Made by a program: the position numbers and the translations under genes. The notes beneath the pieces were generated by a model. It had not been told where the DNA came from, did not search any database, and saw nothing but the letters and a program-made list of their open reading frames with translations. Shown piece by piece: positions 62,698 through 64,000 of a DNA stretch of 64,000 nt (position 1 is its first letter; every line of letters begins with the position of its first letter). The stretch lies in contig NZ_CP016428.1 of NCBI RefSeq assembly GCF_001693385.1, forward strand, positions 1,054,001 to 1,118,000, written 5' to 3'. Source of the stretch: Bradyrhizobium icense. GTDB lineage: Bacteria > Pseudomonadota > Alphaproteobacteria > Rhizobiales > Xanthobacteraceae.

Positions 62698-63737
62698 TCC
62701 TCGACTTCCTCTTCGGAATGCTGCGAAGCGAGCGAACGCCAGAGCAGGACGGGAACCAGCAGAGAAAAGACGATGACGTCCTTCAAGGTGCTGCTCTGGA
62801 ACGAAGCGAAGCTTTCGAGAAGGCCGACGCCGAACGCGCCGAGCGCAGCCCCCGGATAGCTCGTCATGCCGCCCACGATGGCGCCGACAAAGGCTTTCAG
62901 GCCGAGCAGGAACCCGGAATCATAGAAGATCGTGTTCACCGGCGCGATCAGGATACCGGAAACGCCCGCCATCAGCGATCCCAGCAGATAGGCGATGGTC
63001 CCGGCGCGCGCGGGCCTGATGCCCATCAGCCGGGCGCCGGTCCGGTTCAGGGCGGTTGCGCGCAGCGCCTTGCCGATCAGCGTGAAGTCGAAGAATAGAA
63101 ACAGCAGGCCGCTGAATACCAGCGCAGCGGTAAGGATCAGCACCGTCTGTCCGGAGACGTGTACGCCGGCGATCTCGATTGCCATCGAGGTCAGCGGCTC
63201 GGTCCGGACGCCTTCGGGACCGAAGAACAGCAGGCCAAGTCCGACCAGCGCAAAGTGCAGCGCGACCGAGACTGTCAGCAACAACAGGACCGAGGCGTCC
63301 GCGATCGGGCGAAACACGATCCGGTCCAAGAGCGGCGAGATCGGCATGATCAAGAGCAGCGCCAGCACGATTCTGACCGGCATCGGTGGCGTGAAGCGCA
63401 TCGTCAGCCAGACGATCCCGACGACGATCAGGGGAAGCACGAGATAGCCGAGCACGGCTTTCGGCACCGCACGAAGTTCGCCGGCTCGCGCCAGCGAAGT
63501 GACCTCCATCGAACAGGCCATGCAGGCCAGCACGACAACCAATCCGACTGTTCCGGGAATCTGCCTGGCGTCGAGCGCCGCCAACGTCAGCGCTGTGAAC
63601 GCTGCGATGTCGCCGAACGGAATGAAGATGACCCGCGTCACGGTGAAGATCAGCACGGTTCCGATCGCCACCAGGGCGTAGACTGCCCCGGTGGCTATTC
63701 CGTCGATCGCAAGGATCGCTGCGATGTCTGCCGTCAT
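62694..63737 (-). CDS. livH: Branched-chain-type ABC transporter permease, LivH
   Basis: A 347-residue inner-membrane protein of the LivH type. The start DGIATGAVYALVAIGTVLIFTVTRVI is typical, followed by about eight further membrane segments and a GGMTSYPGAALGAFGVGLLESF block near the end. It precedes the fused LivM-LivG gene with a four-base overlap and follows the binding-protein gene after 38 bases. Confidence 0.9.
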   Translation of the reverse strand: MTADIAAILAIDGIATGAVYALVAIGTVLIFTVTRVIFIPFGDIAAFTALTLAALDARQIPGTVGLVVVLACMACSMEVTSLARAGELRAVPKAVLGYLVLPLIVVGIVWLTMRFTPPMPVRIVLALLLIMPISPLLDRIVFRPIADASVLLLLTVSVALHFALVGLGLLFFGPEGVRTEPLTSMAIEIAGVHVSGQTVLILTAALVFSGLLFLFFDFTLIGKALRATALNRTGARLMGIRPARAGTIAYLLGSLMAGVSGILIAPVNTIFYDSGFLLGLKAFVGAIVGGMTSYPGAALGAFGVGLLESFASFQSSTLKDVIVFSLLVPVLLWRSLASQHSEEEVEE

Positions 63738-63775
63738 ACCGTCGGCCGTCCTTCCGTGTTACGCCTCGGCTTGGC

Positions 63776-64000
63776 TCAGGGCTGGTAGGTCCAGGCGCCG
63801 TTGACCAGGCGGACGATCACAAGAGCGCGCTCGTCCACGCCGTGATAGGCGCCGGGCTTGAAGTTGTAGACCGCGTGGACGCCGGAGAGCTCCTTGGTGC
63901 TGAGGATCTCGTCGCGCAGGGCTTTTCGGAATTCAACGGTTCCGGGTTTCGCGGTCTTCAGCGCGCGCGCCGCGGCTGACGTGAAGATCATCCAGCCGTC
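63776..64000 (-). CDS. ABC transporter substrate-binding protein, C-terminal part
   Basis: The last 74 codons of a minus-strand gene that runs off the right edge; the start is not in the window. The visible part (TAKPGTVEFRKALRDEIL, YNFKPGAYHGVDERALVIVRLVNG) resembles the end of Leu/Ile/Val-type periplasmic binding proteins. Its position directly before livH supports this. It would determine the substrate of the importer. Confidence 0.8.
   Translation of the reverse strand, partial: DGWMIFTSAAARALKTAKPGTVEFRKALRDEILSTKELSGVHAVYNFKPGAYHGVDERALVIVRLVNGAWTYQP

Noticed and set aside
1..64000. tRNA, rRNA and CRISPR arrays
   Set aside because: No T-loop/anticodon arrangement, rRNA stretch or regularly spaced repeat was found on reading. 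A covariance-model search would be needed to exclude a divergent tRNA.

Overview
The window is high-GC alphaproteobacterial DNA, most like Bradyrhizobium or a close relative (Nitrobacteraceae). That assignment rests on protein style, the many ABC transporters, a fused LivM-LivG protein, Rhizobiales-type intergenic palindromes and the aromatic catabolic genes. It is inferred from general knowledge and was not checked by a search. I saw no rRNA, tRNA or CRISPR array.

Layout. 1-1.7 kb: a small toxin-antitoxin patch (a HigA-like antitoxin cut by the left edge, convergent with a MazEF-type pair) and a decayed copy of a segment that recurs at 21.1 kb. 1.9-6.2 kb: a complete CUT1-type ABC importer with a Tat-exported binding protein. 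6.9-17.1 kb: an acetate-sensing and acetate-use locus. It has a single-domain response regulator, a membrane pseudokinase fused to a DEDDh 3'-5' exonuclease, a small membrane protein, a CrbS-like symporter/histidine kinase, a CBS-DUF294 nucleotidyltransferase and an acetyl-CoA synthetase. 17.7-20.5 kb: a UPF0182 membrane protein. 20.5-22.3 kb: thioesterase debris and the second repeat copy. 22.3-27.2 kb: a penicillin-binding protein with a coupled secreted protein, and another secreted protein. 27.4-32.1 kb: small-molecule and stress genes (methyltransferase, tautomerase, OsmC, a LuxR-fused hydrolase, a YeiH-type exporter).

32.2-42.6 kb: a sugar or polyol catabolic island. A LacI regulator and an SDR face a long operon of ABC importer, zinc dehydrogenase, PfkB kinase, LacD-type aldolase and enolase-superfamily dehydratase. 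A LacI-type palindrome lies at the regulator start and a related site overlaps the operon promoter. 42.6-45.5 kb: HxlR and GlxA regulators, an aldehyde dehydrogenase pseudogene and a dienelactone-hydrolase-like protein.

45.6-60.1 kb: a divergent catabolic island. The minus operon is iorA-iorB-reductase-Rieske alpha-Rieske beta-SDR-MarR. The plus operon is acyl-CoA dehydrogenase-like, RidA-like, gentisate-dioxygenase-like cupin, FAH-family hydrolase, flavin reductase, opine-dehydrogenase-like and 3-hydroxyacyl-CoA-dehydrogenase-like. A perfect inverted repeat fills the -10/-35 spacer of the minus promoter, which suggests MarR repression. The content fits oxidation of an aromatic acid through an arylglyoxylate-type 2-oxo acid, possibly auxin or another indolic compound. 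60.2-64 kb: a branched-chain-type ABC importer that probably supplies the substrate; its binding protein is cut by the right edge.
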